Notes: a model not told the origin generated them from the letters alone. Positions 7,990-17,395 are shown, numbered from the stretch's first letter. The stretch is DNA of 58,007 bases from Kocuria sp. (GCA_030454085.1 JAKDJD010000016.1:1-58007); one strand, 5' to 3'. Numbers and translations are program-made.

Positions 7990-9465
7990 ATGGCCGTCGA
8001 CGTCGATCGACTTCTGGCCCGAGTCCCCACGGGATTGCTGATCGGTGGCCAGTGGCGAGACGCCTCTGACAATTCCGTCTACGAGGTCGAGAACCCCGCG
8101 ACCGGCGAAACCATTGCGACGCTGGCCTCCGGCACGAGCGAGGATGCTCGGGCCGCGATGGACGCAGCATGCGAGGCACAGGCCGGATGGGCGGCAACCC
8201 CGGCCCGAGAACGGTCCGATATTCTGCGCCGCGCCTTCGACCTGGTTCAGGAACGCAAGGAAGAATTCGCGACCCTCATGACCCTCGAGATGGGCAAACC
8301 GCTCGCGGAATCCCGCGGTGAGGTTGCCTACGGTGGGGAATTTCTCCGCTGGTTCTCCGAAGAGGCTGTGCGGGACTACGGCCGCTACGCCCCGACCCCC
8401 GAAGGCAACCTCCGCATGCTGACGGCGCGCAAGCCCGTCGGCCCGTGCCTGCTCATCACCCCGTGGAACTTCCCTCTGGCGATGGGCACCCGCAAGGTCG
8501 CTCCGGCCGTGGCCGCGGGGTGCACCATGGTGCTCAAACCGGCCCGTCTGACCCCGCTCACCAGCCAGTACTTCGCACAGACGATGCTCGACGCGGGGCT
8601 TCCGGCAGGTGTGCTCAACGTGGTCTCGGGCGCCTCTGCATCCGCGATCTCGAACCCCATCATGGAGGACCCGAGACTCCGTAAGGTGTCCTTCACCGGT
8701 TCGACCCCGGTCGGCAAGCAGCTGATGGCTCAGGCCGCGAACAACGTGCTCCGGACCTCGATGGAACTCGGCGGCAACGCACCGTTCCTCGTCTTCGAGG
8801 ACGCGGACATCGACGCCGCCGTCGAAGGCGCGATGGGCGCGAAAATGCGGAACATGGGGGAGGCCTGCACCGCGGCGAACCGATTCCTGGTCCACGAGTC
8901 GGTGGCCGAGGAATTCGGCCGCAAGTTCGCGGAGAAGATCGGGGCGCTCGAGGTCGGCAACGGACTCGAGCCGGGAACCACCTGCGGACCCCTCGTGGAG
9001 AAGAAGGCACAGGAATCCGTGACCGCCTTGGTACAGGATGCCACCGAGCGTGGTGCGCGACTCCTGGTCGGGGGCAAGCCCGGTCAGGGCAAGGGCTACT
9101 TCTTCGAACCCACCGTGCTGGCCGACGTTCCTCGGGATGCCAGGGTCGTCACGGAAGAGATCTTCGGTCCCGTCGCCCCGATCGTCACGTTCGCGACCGA
9201 GGACGAGGCCTACGAACTGGCCAATGCGACCGAATACGGCTTGGCCTCGTACGTGTACACCCAGGACCAATCCCGCATGTTCCGCGCCTCGGACCACCTC
9301 GAATACGGCCTCATGGGTTTCAACGCCGGAGTCATCTCCAACGCGGCAGCGCCCTTCGGGGGAGTCAAGCAATCCGGCCTCGGGCGTGAAGGCGGGGCCG
9401 AAGGCATCTCCGAATACACCACAACCCAATACATCGGTATCAAGGATCCCTACGCCGGTCAGTAG
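7990..9465 (+). CDS. gabD: succinate-semialdehyde dehydrogenase (NAD(P)+)
   Basis: A 491-aa aldehyde dehydrogenase that probably oxidises succinate semialdehyde to succinate, the last step of GABA degradation. Visible are TPWNFPLAMGTRK (cofactor site), FTGSTPVGKQL, the catalytic glutamate in MELGGNAPFLVFEDAD, and the nucleophilic cysteine in GEACTAANRFLVHES, arranged as in GabD. ATG at 7990 is preferred over 7969 because AGAGG precedes it by 9 nt. The 79-bp upstream gap has two TTGATT repeats and an imperfect TCAAC/GTTGA dyad but no copy of the TetR dyad. It is followed by a second aldehyde dehydrogenase and gabT. Confidence 0.88.
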   Translation: MAVDVDRLLARVPTGLLIGGQWRDASDNSVYEVENPATGETIATLASGTSEDARAAMDAACEAQAGWAATPARERSDILRRAFDLVQERKEEFATLMTLEMGKPLAESRGEVAYGGEFLRWFSEEAVRDYGRYAPTPEGNLRMLTARKPVGPCLLITPWNFPLAMGTRKVAPAVAAGCTMVLKPARLTPLTSQYFAQTMLDAGLPAGVLNVVSGASASAISNPIMEDPRLRKVSFTGSTPVGKQLMAQAANNVLRTSMELGGNAPFLVFEDADIDAAVEGAMGAKMRNMGEACTAANRFLVHESVAEEFGRKFAEKIGALEVGNGLEPGTTCGPLVEKKAQESVTALVQDATERGARLLVGGKPGQGKGYFFEPTVLADVPRDARVVTEEIFGPVAPIVTFATEDEAYELANATEYGLASYVYTQDQSRMFRASDHLEYGLMGFNAGVISNAAAPFGGVKQSGLGREGGAEGISEYTTTQYIGIKDPYAGQ

Positions 9466-9519
9466 CCTGCCCGGATCTCGTTCCGTTCCGTCAAGACCAC
9501 CCCTCAAGAAGGAGTCCCC

Positions 9520-10950
9520 ATGGTCACCCGTCTCAAGAACTTCATCAACGGAGAATTCGTGGAGTCCGCCTCGAGCGAGGCGCTCGACATTGTCAGCCCC
9601 GTGACCGGTGAGAAGGTCGCCGAGTCACCCATTTCGACGCCCGAGGAGATCGACGCCGCGTTCGCCGCCGCCGCGGAAGCCTTCAAGAGCTTCAAGCGGA
9701 CCACGCCCTCGCAGCGCCAGAAGATGCTGCTCGATCTCGCCGACGCGATGGAAGCCAACGCCGAACGGCTCGCCGACGCCCAGTACCGCAACACGGGACA
9801 GCCCCGCGAGGCCATCACCTCGGAGGAAATCATCGGCGGTGCCGACCAGTTCCGGTTCTTCGCGGGAGCCGCACGCACCCTCGAAGGCAAGGGCGCGAGC
9901 GAATACGTGGAAGACCACACCTCGTACATCCGTCGCGAGCCCATCGGCGTCGTCGCCCAGGTGACCCCGTGGAATTACCCCCTCGATATGGCCGTGTGGA
10001 AGCTCGGTCCCGCCCTGGCGGCGGGCAACACGGTGGTGCTCAAGCCCTCGGACACCACGCCTGAATCGACCCTCGTGCTCGCCGAACTGATCGCGGAGAT
10101 CTTCCCTGCCGGCGTCGTGAACATTGTGCTGGGCGACGGCGGGGTCGGTGCTCAGCTGGTCTCGCACAAGACGCCGCAGCTCGTCGCCATCACGGGTTCG
10201 GTCCGGGCCGGTCGTTCGGTCGCCGAGTCTGCCGGCAAGGAACTCAAGCTGACCCACCTCGAGTTGGGCGGCAAGGCCCCGGCCATCGTCTTCGCCGACG
10301 CCGACCTCAAGCGCACCGCCCAGATGCTGACGGAATTCGGCTATTTCAACGCCGGTCAGGACTGCACCGCCGTCACGCGAGTGCTCGTCGAAGAATCCGC
10401 GGCCGAGGAATTCACCCGGCTCCTGGTCGAGGCGGCCAAGGCCACCAAGACCGGCTCCGAGAACGACGCCGAGAACTACTACGGCCCGCTCAACAACGTC
10501 AGTCATTTCGAGACCGTGATGGGCAAGCTCCAGAGCCTGCCCTCGCACGCGACGGTCGAGTGTGGCGGCAAACAGTTCGGTGACAAGGGGTTCTTCATCG
10601 AACCGACCGTGATTTCCGGTGTTCACCAGGATGACGCGATTGTCCAGGAGGAAACCTTCGCGCCCGTGCTGACGGTGCAGACCTTCTCCACCGAGGAGGA
10701 GGCCCTCGATCTCGCGAATGACGTCGACTACGCCCTGGCCTCGTCGGTGTGGACCAGCAACCACGGTACGGCGATGCGCGTGTCCCGCGATCTGGACTTC
10801 GGCTGTGTGTGGGTTAACACCCACGTCGTGCTCGCCGCCGAGATGCCGCACGGCGGGTTCAAAGACTCCGGGCACGGCAAGGATCTGTCCTTGTACGCTG
10901 TTGAGGAATACACCCGCGTCAAGCACGTCATGCACGACATCAGCGCGTAA
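9520..10950 (+). CDS. aldehyde dehydrogenase, probable 4-aminobutanal dehydrogenase
   Basis: A 476-aa aldehyde dehydrogenase with TPWNYPLDMAVWKLGPAL, the catalytic glutamate in LELGGKAPAIVFADAD and the nucleophilic cysteine in GQDCTAVTRVLVEE. The LELGGKAP and GQDCTA forms match gamma-aminobutyraldehyde/betaine-aldehyde dehydrogenases (PatD/PuuC type) rather than the GabD type upstream. It probably converts 4-aminobutanal from putrescine oxidase to GABA. ATG follows AAGAAGGAG. It lies 54 bp after gabD and 31 bp before gabT in the same direction, so one transcript is likely. Confidence 0.82.
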   Translation: MVTRLKNFINGEFVESASSEALDIVSPVTGEKVAESPISTPEEIDAAFAAAAEAFKSFKRTTPSQRQKMLLDLADAMEANAERLADAQYRNTGQPREAITSEEIIGGADQFRFFAGAARTLEGKGASEYVEDHTSYIRREPIGVVAQVTPWNYPLDMAVWKLGPALAAGNTVVLKPSDTTPESTLVLAELIAEIFPAGVVNIVLGDGGVGAQLVSHKTPQLVAITGSVRAGRSVAESAGKELKLTHLELGGKAPAIVFADADLKRTAQMLTEFGYFNAGQDCTAVTRVLVEESAAEEFTRLLVEAAKATKTGSENDAENYYGPLNNVSHFETVMGKLQSLPSHATVECGGKQFGDKGFFIEPTVISGVHQDDAIVQEETFAPVLTVQTFSTEEEALDLANDVDYALASSVWTSNHGTAMRVSRDLDFGCVWVNTHVVLAAEMPHGGFKDSGHGKDLSLYAVEEYTRVKHVMHDISA

Positions 10951-10981
10951 CCCATCCCCTCGCCAGAAGGACCAAACACAC

Positions 10982-12322
10982 ATGTCAAACATTAGCTACC
11001 GTCTGCCGCAGGAAATTCGTCTGACCGGCGAATTCCCGGGCCCTCGCTCCGCCGAGCTCGCGGAACGTCGTGCCAAGGTGGTGCCGGGCGGCGTTGCTTC
11101 CTCCGTTCCCGTGTACGCTGCGGACGCTGACGGCGGCGTGATCGTCGACGTCGACGGCAACTCGTTCGCCGACCTCGGCTCGGGAATCGCGGTGACCTCG
11201 GTCGGCGCCTCGGCGCCCAAGGTTGTCGAAGCGGTGCAGGACGCGGCCTCGCACTTCACCCACACCTGTTTCATGGTTACGCCGTACGAGGGGTACGTGG
11301 CCGTTGCCGAGAAGCTCGCCGAAGTCACCCCAGGCGACTTCGAGAAGCGCTCGGTCCTGTTCAACTCGGGTGCCGAGGCCGTCGAGAACGCGGTCAAGGT
11401 GGCTCGCGCGGCGACGGGCCGCAACGCCGTCGTCGTATTCGATCACGCCTATCACGGCCGGACCAACCTGACGATGGCGCTGACCGCCAAGGCCGCGCCG
11501 TACAAGCGCGGATTCGGCCCGTTCGCCTCCGAGGTCTACCGAGTCCCGATGAGCTACCCCTACCGGGAACCGGCCGAGATCGACGGGAAGGAAGCCGCGG
11601 AGCGTGCCATCCTCCAGATCGAGAAGCAGATTGGCGGCCAGGACGTCGCCGCCATCCTGATCGAGCCGATCCAGGGCGAGGGCGGGTTCATCGTCCCTGC
11701 CGAGGGTTTCCTGCCCCGCCTGGCCGAGTGGGCCCGCGAGAATGGCGTCGTCTTCATCGCCGACGAGGTTCAGGCCGGCTTCTGCAGGACCGGCAAGTGG
11801 TTCGCCGTTGACCACGAGGGCGTGGAGCCGGATCTCGTGACCCTGGCCAAGGGCATTGCCGGTGGTATGCCACTGTCGGCCGTCACGGGTCGGGCGGACC
11901 TCCTAGACGCCGTCGGCCCCGGGGGTCTGGGAGGCACCTACGGTGGCAACCCCGTTGCGTGCGCCGCGGCGCTGGCGTCGATCGAGACCATGGAGGAGTG
12001 GAATCTCAACGAGCGTGCCACCGCGATCGAAAAGGCCATTCGCGGCGCGATCGAACCCTTGGTGTCGGAGTCGGACATCGTCGGTGAGGTGCGTGGACGC
12101 GGTGCCATGATGGCGATCGAATTCGTCGCCGACTCCAACTCCAAGAAGCCGCACCCGTCCGCCGCGAAGGACGTCGCCGCCTACTGCCTTGAGCGCGGGG
12201 TCGCGATCCTGGCCTGTGGCACCTACGGAAACATCGTCCGCCTGCTCCCGTCGTTGACCATCAGCGATGAGCTGCTCGACGAAGCCCTCAAGATCCTGGT
12301 CGAGGGCATCCGGTCGGTCTAG
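10982..12322 (+). CDS. gabT: 4-aminobutyrate aminotransferase
   Basis: A PLP-dependent class-III transaminase of 446 aa that moves the amino group of GABA to 2-oxoglutarate, giving succinate semialdehyde. Motifs seen are FNSGAEAVENAVKVAR, DHAYHGRTNLTM, the PLP-contacting aspartate in VVFIADEVQAGFCRTG, and the Schiff-base lysine in LVTLAKGIAGGMPLSAV. Start chosen at ATG 10982 after AGAAGG, 31 bp from the previous gene. A strong hairpin at 12383-12419 lies downstream. With gabD and the aldehyde dehydrogenase it completes putrescine conversion to succinate. Confidence 0.92.
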   Translation: MSNISYRLPQEIRLTGEFPGPRSAELAERRAKVVPGGVASSVPVYAADADGGVIVDVDGNSFADLGSGIAVTSVGASAPKVVEAVQDAASHFTHTCFMVTPYEGYVAVAEKLAEVTPGDFEKRSVLFNSGAEAVENAVKVARAATGRNAVVVFDHAYHGRTNLTMALTAKAAPYKRGFGPFASEVYRVPMSYPYREPAEIDGKEAAERAILQIEKQIGGQDVAAILIEPIQGEGGFIVPAEGFLPRLAEWARENGVVFIADEVQAGFCRTGKWFAVDHEGVEPDLVTLAKGIAGGMPLSAVTGRADLLDAVGPGGLGGTYGGNPVACAAALASIETMEEWNLNERATAIEKAIRGAIEPLVSESDIVGEVRGRGAMMAIEFVADSNSKKPHPSAAKDVAAYCLERGVAILACGTYGNIVRLLPSLTISDELLDEALKILVEGIRSV

Positions 12323-12382
12323 TCCGACCTCCTCGGAGCCGTGCTGCGGCGTGCCCGGGGCCGCCCAGAGGCGCCGTCGTCG

Positions 12383-12419
12383 GTGTTCGGAACTCACCCC
12401 GTCAGGGGCTCCCGAACAC
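12383..12419 (+). terminator. hairpin terminator after gabT
   Basis: GTGTTCGG pairs with CCGAACAC (8 bp), with an inner CCCC/GGGG stem. It is followed by a GC stretch and then CTCTTTCTGGTTT. It stands 60 bp after the gabT stop. No long U-run follows. Confidence 0.6.
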
Positions 12420-12498
12420 CGGCGGCGGCTCTTTCTGGTTTCGGCTGGGTGCTCGCGTTCTGGCGAGGTCCTGTGTTCCGGCGTCGCTCGATCGTCCG

Positions 12499-12555
12499 CG
12501 AGGTGGCAGTTTTGTGCGATTTCGGCCCGGATTTTCGCCCGAGATTGCCACCTCG
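12499..12555. repeat. 57-bp intergenic palindromic element, copy 1
   Basis: It begins CGAGGTGGCAGTTT and ends ATTGCCACCTCG, so the outer 10 bp form a perfect inverted repeat around a variable interior. A second element of identical length and ends lies at 40604-40660. The remainder of the 412-bp gap between gabT and the permease holds only the terminator and an ordinary upstream region. Confidence 0.75.
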
Positions 12556-12734
12556 GTGTCGGGAGCGCTCTGTGGACTTCCCCGCTCATGCAACACACGG
12601 TGACTGACATGCAACGGTAGGTAAGATTTCGGGACTGCGACGTCCGCGCGGGCCCGGCAGCATCCACGCCACGCGGGCGTGTGGTGAAATGGGCCGAGTT
12701 CCACACATTGTTTTCTGAAGAAAGTGGCTTATCC

Positions 12735-14234
12735 ATGAGTCATTCACCGTACGATGACCGGGTTTCGCCCGAGACGTCGATGGGATCGACCGTGCACCGT
12801 GGCAAGGACTCGTCCCCGGCGGGCGGGTCCGGACGGTCCGGCTCCGCCGGCTCAGGGTCGCCCCGCAAGCTGCGGTCGCGTCACGTCACGATGATAACCC
12901 TGGGCGGGATCATCGGCGCGAGTCTGTTTGTGGGATCGGGCAACGTGATCCGCTCGGTCGGCCCGGCGGCGGTGCTTTCCTACCTCATCGGCGGCCTGCT
13001 GGTGTTCCTGGCAATGAGGATGCTCGGCGAAATGGCCGGGGCACGGCCCGCGATCGGATCCTTCATGGAGTACGCCCGGGTGGGGCTGGGGGACTGGGCG
13101 GCCTACCTCGTCGGCTGGCTCTACTGGTACTTCTGGGTCGGGGTCCTGGCCTACGAGTCCGTGCTCGGCGGCGAAACCCTCCACGGGTGGTTCCCGGCGA
13201 TCCCGGCGTGGGCCGGGTCCTTCTTCCTCCTCGCACTCTTCGTGGGGACCAACCTCATCTCCGTGCGCACCTTCGGCGAAGTCGAATTCTGGCTCGCGAG
13301 CATCAAGGTCATCGCGATCGTGGTGTTCCTGGGCGTGGGTGTGCTGTTCGCCTTCGGGCTCTGGCCGCACGCGGACTTCTCCGTCGGGAACCTGTGGCAG
13401 CACGGCGGCTTCGCCCCGCACGGCTACAGCGCGGCACTGACCGGCGTCGCCCTGGTGATCTTCTCCTACTTCGGGACCGAGATCGCCGTGATGGCCGCGG
13501 CCGAATCCGAAAACCCGGCCAAGGGGATCCGCCAGGCCACGAGCACCGTCATCTGGCGCATCCTGCTGTTCTTCGTCGGCGCCGTCCTCGTGATCACCGT
13601 GGTCATCCCGTGGAACGAGCTGCCCGTCCCGAGCGACGTCGCCCACGCGCCCTTCACCCTTGTCTTCAGCCGGTACGGAGTACCGGGTGCGGCCATGGTC
13701 ATGCAGTTGATCATCTTCACCGCCGTGCTCTCCGTGCTGAACTCCGGCCTGTATTCCGCATCCCGCATGTTCGCCGCGCTGGCCGATCAGGGGTATGCGC
13801 CCCGGGTGATTCGGTCCCGTTCGCGCAGTGGTGTCCCCATCATGGCGCTCCTGGCTTCGACCGTCGGCGGAGTCGTGGCGACCATCGTGAATTTCGCGGC
13901 GCCGGACTCCGGGGTCTTCGACTTCATCATGAACTCGGCGGGGCTCGTGGCGTTGTTCGTCTACGTGTTCATCGCACTGACCCAGATGAACTTGCGGCGC
14001 AAGATGAGCCCGGAAGAACGGGACAGCCTGACTCTCAAGGTGTGGTTGCACCCCGTGCTGAATTACGTGCTCTTCGCGGGGGTCGCATTCGTCCTCGTCG
14101 TCATGCTGACCACCCCGGACGGACGCACCCAGGTGTGGACGAGTTTGGTCGCGGTTGTGGCCCTGATCCTGTTCTGGCCCGTGGTTCGCCGGGGTCTGAA
14201 GCGCAAGCGAGCCGCAGAAACCAATCGAGCCTGA
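12735..14234 (+). CDS. gabP: GABA/amino acid permease (AAT branch of APC family)
   Basis: A 499-aa, 12-helix amino acid permease. The N-terminal 50 residues are polar and Ser/Gly-rich, followed by RHVTMITLGGIIGASLFVGS, the signature of the GabP/AnsP/CycA amino-acid transporter branch, and PAIGSFMEYARVGLGDWAAY. It probably imports GABA or another amino acid by proton symport. ATG at 12735 follows GAAGAAAGTGG. It lies downstream of gabT in the same direction but behind a terminator and a palindromic repeat, so it probably has its own promoter. A hairpin with an oligo-A flank separates it from the convergent gene. Confidence 0.8.
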   Translation: MSHSPYDDRVSPETSMGSTVHRGKDSSPAGGSGRSGSAGSGSPRKLRSRHVTMITLGGIIGASLFVGSGNVIRSVGPAAVLSYLIGGLLVFLAMRMLGEMAGARPAIGSFMEYARVGLGDWAAYLVGWLYWYFWVGVLAYESVLGGETLHGWFPAIPAWAGSFFLLALFVGTNLISVRTFGEVEFWLASIKVIAIVVFLGVGVLFAFGLWPHADFSVGNLWQHGGFAPHGYSAALTGVALVIFSYFGTEIAVMAAAESENPAKGIRQATSTVIWRILLFFVGAVLVITVVIPWNELPVPSDVAHAPFTLVFSRYGVPGAAMVMQLIIFTAVLSVLNSGLYSASRMFAALADQGYAPRVIRSRSRSGVPIMALLASTVGGVVATIVNFAAPDSGVFDFIMNSAGLVALFVYVFIALTQMNLRRKMSPEERDSLTLKVWLHPVLNYVLFAGVAFVLVVMLTTPDGRTQVWTSLVAVVALILFWPVVRRGLKRKRAAETNRA

Positions 14235-14238
14235 AAAA

Positions 14239-14278
14239 CACGGGGCGCGCCGCCCAGGCATGGACGCCGTGCCCCGTG
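14239..14278 (-). terminator. intrinsic terminator between convergent genes
   Basis: CACGGGGC pairs with GCCCCGTG (8 perfect bp). On the minus strand the stem is followed by TTTTTC, so it is best as the terminator of the minus-strand gene ending at 14290. The hairpin can also serve gabP. Confidence 0.75.
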
Positions 14279-14289
14279 ACGGTGGTGTT

Positions 14290-15060
14290 CTAGCGCTTCG
14301 CGGTGCGCGCGCCTCCGGACAGACGCCACGCATAATACGCAACCCACCCCGCGTTGAGCGCGAGGGGGCCGACGGCCCGCGTCAACCGCGGCGCGGCCTT
14401 TCGGGAGACGGTGCTCAGCACGCCGACGCCGGTCGTCAGGACCGTGAGTGGGGTGATGCGCGTTATGGCAGACCAGAGCAGGAACTGTTGCATCGGAGTG
14501 CCGTTGTGCCCGAGGGCGCGGGCATAGGCCTTGTAGGGGACGGGTTCCACGAGACCCGAAACCAGGGCCTTGGCACCGTACTTCCTGACCTCGGTCTCGG
14601 CCCGACGAATCGTCTGCGCGGAGACTCCTGGAACGCGGAGCAGACGCCCGGCGCTCTCACGCTTGCTCGAGTTCTTGGCCACCGTGTACGTGCAGGCTCC
14701 GCCGGTCAGGCTGCCAGCGAGCGCCACGAAGGTGATGGCACCACTGCGCGAGGGCTTCCTGAAGGCCACGTTGGTCGTCCAGGTCTCGGGGGCAACACAC
14801 GAGACGGTCGCGTCCGCGAAGGCCCAGCCGAACGCGACCGCTGCGTCGCGGAGGAACCCGGAACCGGAGGCGTCCCGGCTCCCGGAGCCGTGGTTGCGGT
14901 CCGGCGCAGTCCGGTTCGTACGGCCCTCGGCGCTCGTCCGCCGTGGGGTGAGGGACCGCCGAGCTTCGCGCTCCTGCTGCCGACGTTTCTTCTGTTCCTC
15001 GGGGGACAATGAGAGCTGCCACTCGGGGAGGCGTTTGTTTCGTGATGGGAACAGTCCCAT
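14290..15060 (-). CDS. membrane protein with VTT/YqaA-like (DedA-type) domain
   Basis: A 256-aa protein. Residues 1-60 are charged and low-complexity (RRQQEREARRS). The rest has several hydrophobic segments and the stretch ALVSGLVEPVPYKAYARALG, which resembles the re-entrant Pro-Tyr-Lys motif of SNARE-associated/YqaA membrane proteins. AGSLTGGACTYTVAKN fits the preceding glycine-rich helix. Family members are linked to lipid transport or membrane homeostasis. ATG at 15060 was taken as the start. It lies 64 bp downstream of the ArsD-like gene in the same direction. The family assignment rests on motif resemblance only. Confidence 0.5.
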   Translation of the reverse strand: MGLFPSRNKRLPEWQLSLSPEEQKKRRQQEREARRSLTPRRTSAEGRTNRTAPDRNHGSGSRDASGSGFLRDAAVAFGWAFADATVSCVAPETWTTNVAFRKPSRSGAITFVALAGSLTGGACTYTVAKNSSKRESAGRLLRVPGVSAQTIRRAETEVRKYGAKALVSGLVEPVPYKAYARALGHNGTPMQQFLLWSAITRITPLTVLTTGVGVLSTVSRKAAPRLTRAVGPLALNAGWVAYYAWRLSGGARTAKR

Positions 15061-15124
15061 GGTCACTCCTTCGTCATGGTCGTGAGAGGTGCTGCTCGGT
15101 GAGGGAGGGGGCAGGTGTTTCCCC

Positions 15125-15706
15125 TCAATGTCCTCCGCACCCACAGGAACCGCCGCAGCATCCGCCGGCGGAATGGTCGTAGCTCGAGGCGCGGTCCTCC
15201 GAGGACGGGAGGCCGTCTCCGGTGTCCCCGCCCATGAGATTTCTCCGGTCGCCCATATCGGGACCTCCCTGTGGGGTCTCTTTGACCCCGGCCAGGACGG
15301 CGGCGAACCCGGCGGGCGCGGGCTTCTCGGCGGGTTGGCCCTGTCCGGGAACCTGCCGGCCACCCGGTCCGCAGGCGGCACCTGCGGCGGAGAACCGCGG
15401 GTCCTTGCGCTTCGGCTCCCTGGCCTTCGCGAATCGCTGCAACTGCTCCGACGTCGGGTACATCCAGGAGGTCACGATCTGGGGTCCCAGGAGGGTGATG
15501 GGCAGAACCATGTCTCCCGACGCCGCGATCATGTCCGCGACGTGTTCGCACTGCTCAAAGGCCCATTCGTCCTCCCCGCGGACGTACACCGTGATGGGGT
15601 AGCCCTGTTCCGCGAGTTCGGCGGCGGCGTCGAGGAACTCCTCGCGCTCGGTGTCCTCAGGGCCGCCTGCGGGAATGAAGACTTCCACCTCGGTCAGATC
15701 GGACAT
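15125..15706 (-). CDS. ArsD-like thioredoxin-fold protein with displaced cysteines
   Basis: A 193-aa protein. Residues 1-95 follow the arsenical metallochaperone ArsD: VEVFIPAGG at the start, an AFEQCEHVADMI-like central helix, then LPITLLGPQIVTSWMYPTSEQL, matching the ArsD LPITLVDGEIV...YPT block. The N-terminal vicinal cysteines of ArsD are absent. Instead an extended polar tail ends in CCGGSCGCGGH, a possible soft-metal site. ATG at 15706 follows GGAGG. No arsA, arsB or arsR is adjacent. It may be a metal chaperone or ArsD derivative, and arsenic itself is not demonstrated. Confidence 0.6.
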   Translation of the reverse strand: MSDLTEVEVFIPAGGPEDTEREEFLDAAAELAEQGYPITVYVRGEDEWAFEQCEHVADMIAASGDMVLPITLLGPQIVTSWMYPTSEQLQRFAKAREPKRKDPRFSAAGAACGPGGRQVPGQGQPAEKPAPAGFAAVLAGVKETPQGGPDMGDRRNLMGGDTGDGLPSSEDRASSYDHSAGGCCGGSCGCGGH

Positions 15707-15844
15707 TCTTTCCTCCATCGTAGGTTCGCCCCCATCTTGCCCGGGACGATGGAGTAATTCCACCGGTGTTCGCCCGCCGCCCACTCGCCGAGCTCCGGGA
15801 CGCCCCGCTCGCCGTCCCGTGACGGCCGGGCAGGGGACCTCGGC

Positions 15845-17338
15845 CTACTTCTTGGCCGCGCGCCGCAAGGACTCGTGGTCGATCCAGAACTGACGGGTCG
15901 TGACCTCGTCACCACCGTCCCAGGTCTCGAGCCCGGTGATCTCCGGGAGGTCCGAGGCGTGGAAGATTGGCTCTTTGCCTTCCTTGCGCTGGCGGTCGTA
16001 GTTCTTCAGAACCTTGGCGGCGACTCCCGCCAGCAGGAAGATCGCGATGAGGTTGAGGAAGGCCATGACCGCCATGAAGACGTCGGCCAGGGTCCACACG
16101 AGGTCCAGGGCCGCGACAGTGCCGATGAAGACGAAGAGCATCACCAGGGCGCGGTAGACCTGAAGGACCCACGGCCGATCGGTCAGGAATTGGATATTCG
16201 ACTCGCCGTAGTAGTAGTTGCCGATCACCGAGGAGAAAGCGAACAAGAAGATCGCCACGGTCAGGAAGTGGACGGCCCAGCCGCCGAGCTGACTGGCCAG
16301 AGCGGACTGCGTCAGCGAGGCGCCCGCGGCCTCGTCCCCGAAGGACGGCTGCGAGAGCAACACGATGAACGCGGTGATCGAGCAGACCAGAAGCGTATCG
16401 AAGTAAACGCCCAAGGACTGCACGAAACCCTGCTTGGCGGGGTGCGAGACGGCGGCCGTGGCTCCCGCGTTGGGAGCCGAACCCATACCTGCCTCATTGG
16501 AGAACAGGCCTCGGCGCACGCCCTGCATGATCACGCCCATGAGACCACCCGTCACGAACTCCTTGAAGCCGAACGCACCCTGGATGACCTGCAGGAACAC
16601 GGAGGGCACGAGGTTGATGTTCAGAATGACGACCAAGAGGCCCAAACCGACGTACATCACGGCCATGACCGGTACCAGGATCTGGGTGATGGCGGAGATC
16701 GAGCGGACACCGCCGTAGATGATGAAGCCGGTCAGCGCGGCCAGGACGATTCCCAGAACGATCTTGAGCCCGACGCTCGAGGCGAGGCCCTCGTTGAAGT
16801 GCGCCGTGGACTGGGAGACGGCGTCCGCGATCGAGTTCGTCTGCACCGAGTTGAACACGAATCCGTAGGTCAGGCAGATGATGATCGCGAAGGCGACGCC
16901 CATCCACCGTGCTTTCAGACCGCGTTGCATGTAGTAGGCCGGCCCGCCGACGTAGGCTTCCTTGCCCGGGTGCTTGTACAGCTGGGCCAGGAGAGATTCG
17001 ACGAAGGCGCTGGCTGCACCGACGGAGGCGATGACCCACATCCAGAAGACCGCGCCGGGACCGCCGATACTGATGGCCAAGGCGACGCCGGCGATATTCG
17101 CCGTGCCCACGCGGGAGGCCGCGGAGATCGTGAAGGCCCGGAACGAGGAGATCTGGGTCCGGCCATCGGCGTCCTTCCCGCTGGGTTCACCCAGAATCCG
17201 GAACATTTCCGGGAACCGCCGGAATTGGACGAACCGAGTGCGGATCGTCAGGTACAGCCCGACGCCGATGAGGATGACGAACATTGGGTACCAGATGACG
17301 TCGTCGATACCACCGACGATCGAATTCAGAAGTTCCAT
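15845..17338 (-). CDS. alanine/glycine:cation symporter (AGCS family)
   Basis: A 497-aa integral membrane protein of the AGCS (AlsT/DagA) family, which takes up alanine or glycine with Na+ or H+. Characteristic stretches are LTIRTRFVQFRRFPEMFRIL near residue 30, ASRVGTANIAGVALAISIGG near 80 and GPGAVFWMWVIA. The C-terminus is short and cytosolic. ATG at 17338 begins directly at the first helix; the open frame extends further upstream across the intergenic region but without family homology. It is divergent from gntP, with a dyad at 17396-17412 between them. Confidence 0.9.
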   Translation of the reverse strand: MELLNSIVGGIDDVIWYPMFVILIGVGLYLTIRTRFVQFRRFPEMFRILGEPSGKDADGRTQISSFRAFTISAASRVGTANIAGVALAISIGGPGAVFWMWVIASVGAASAFVESLLAQLYKHPGKEAYVGGPAYYMQRGLKARWMGVAFAIIICLTYGFVFNSVQTNSIADAVSQSTAHFNEGLASSVGLKIVLGIVLAALTGFIIYGGVRSISAITQILVPVMAVMYVGLGLLVVILNINLVPSVFLQVIQGAFGFKEFVTGGLMGVIMQGVRRGLFSNEAGMGSAPNAGATAAVSHPAKQGFVQSLGVYFDTLLVCSITAFIVLLSQPSFGDEAAGASLTQSALASQLGGWAVHFLTVAIFLFAFSSVIGNYYYGESNIQFLTDRPWVLQVYRALVMLFVFIGTVAALDLVWTLADVFMAVMAFLNLIAIFLLAGVAAKVLKNYDRQRKEGKEPIFHASDLPEITGLETWDGGDEVTTRQFWIDHESLRRAAKK

Positions 17339-17395
17339 GAGGTCCAGCCTTCGAGTGATTCTCCGCGGCGTCGGGACGGCCGCTCGTCCGTACAG

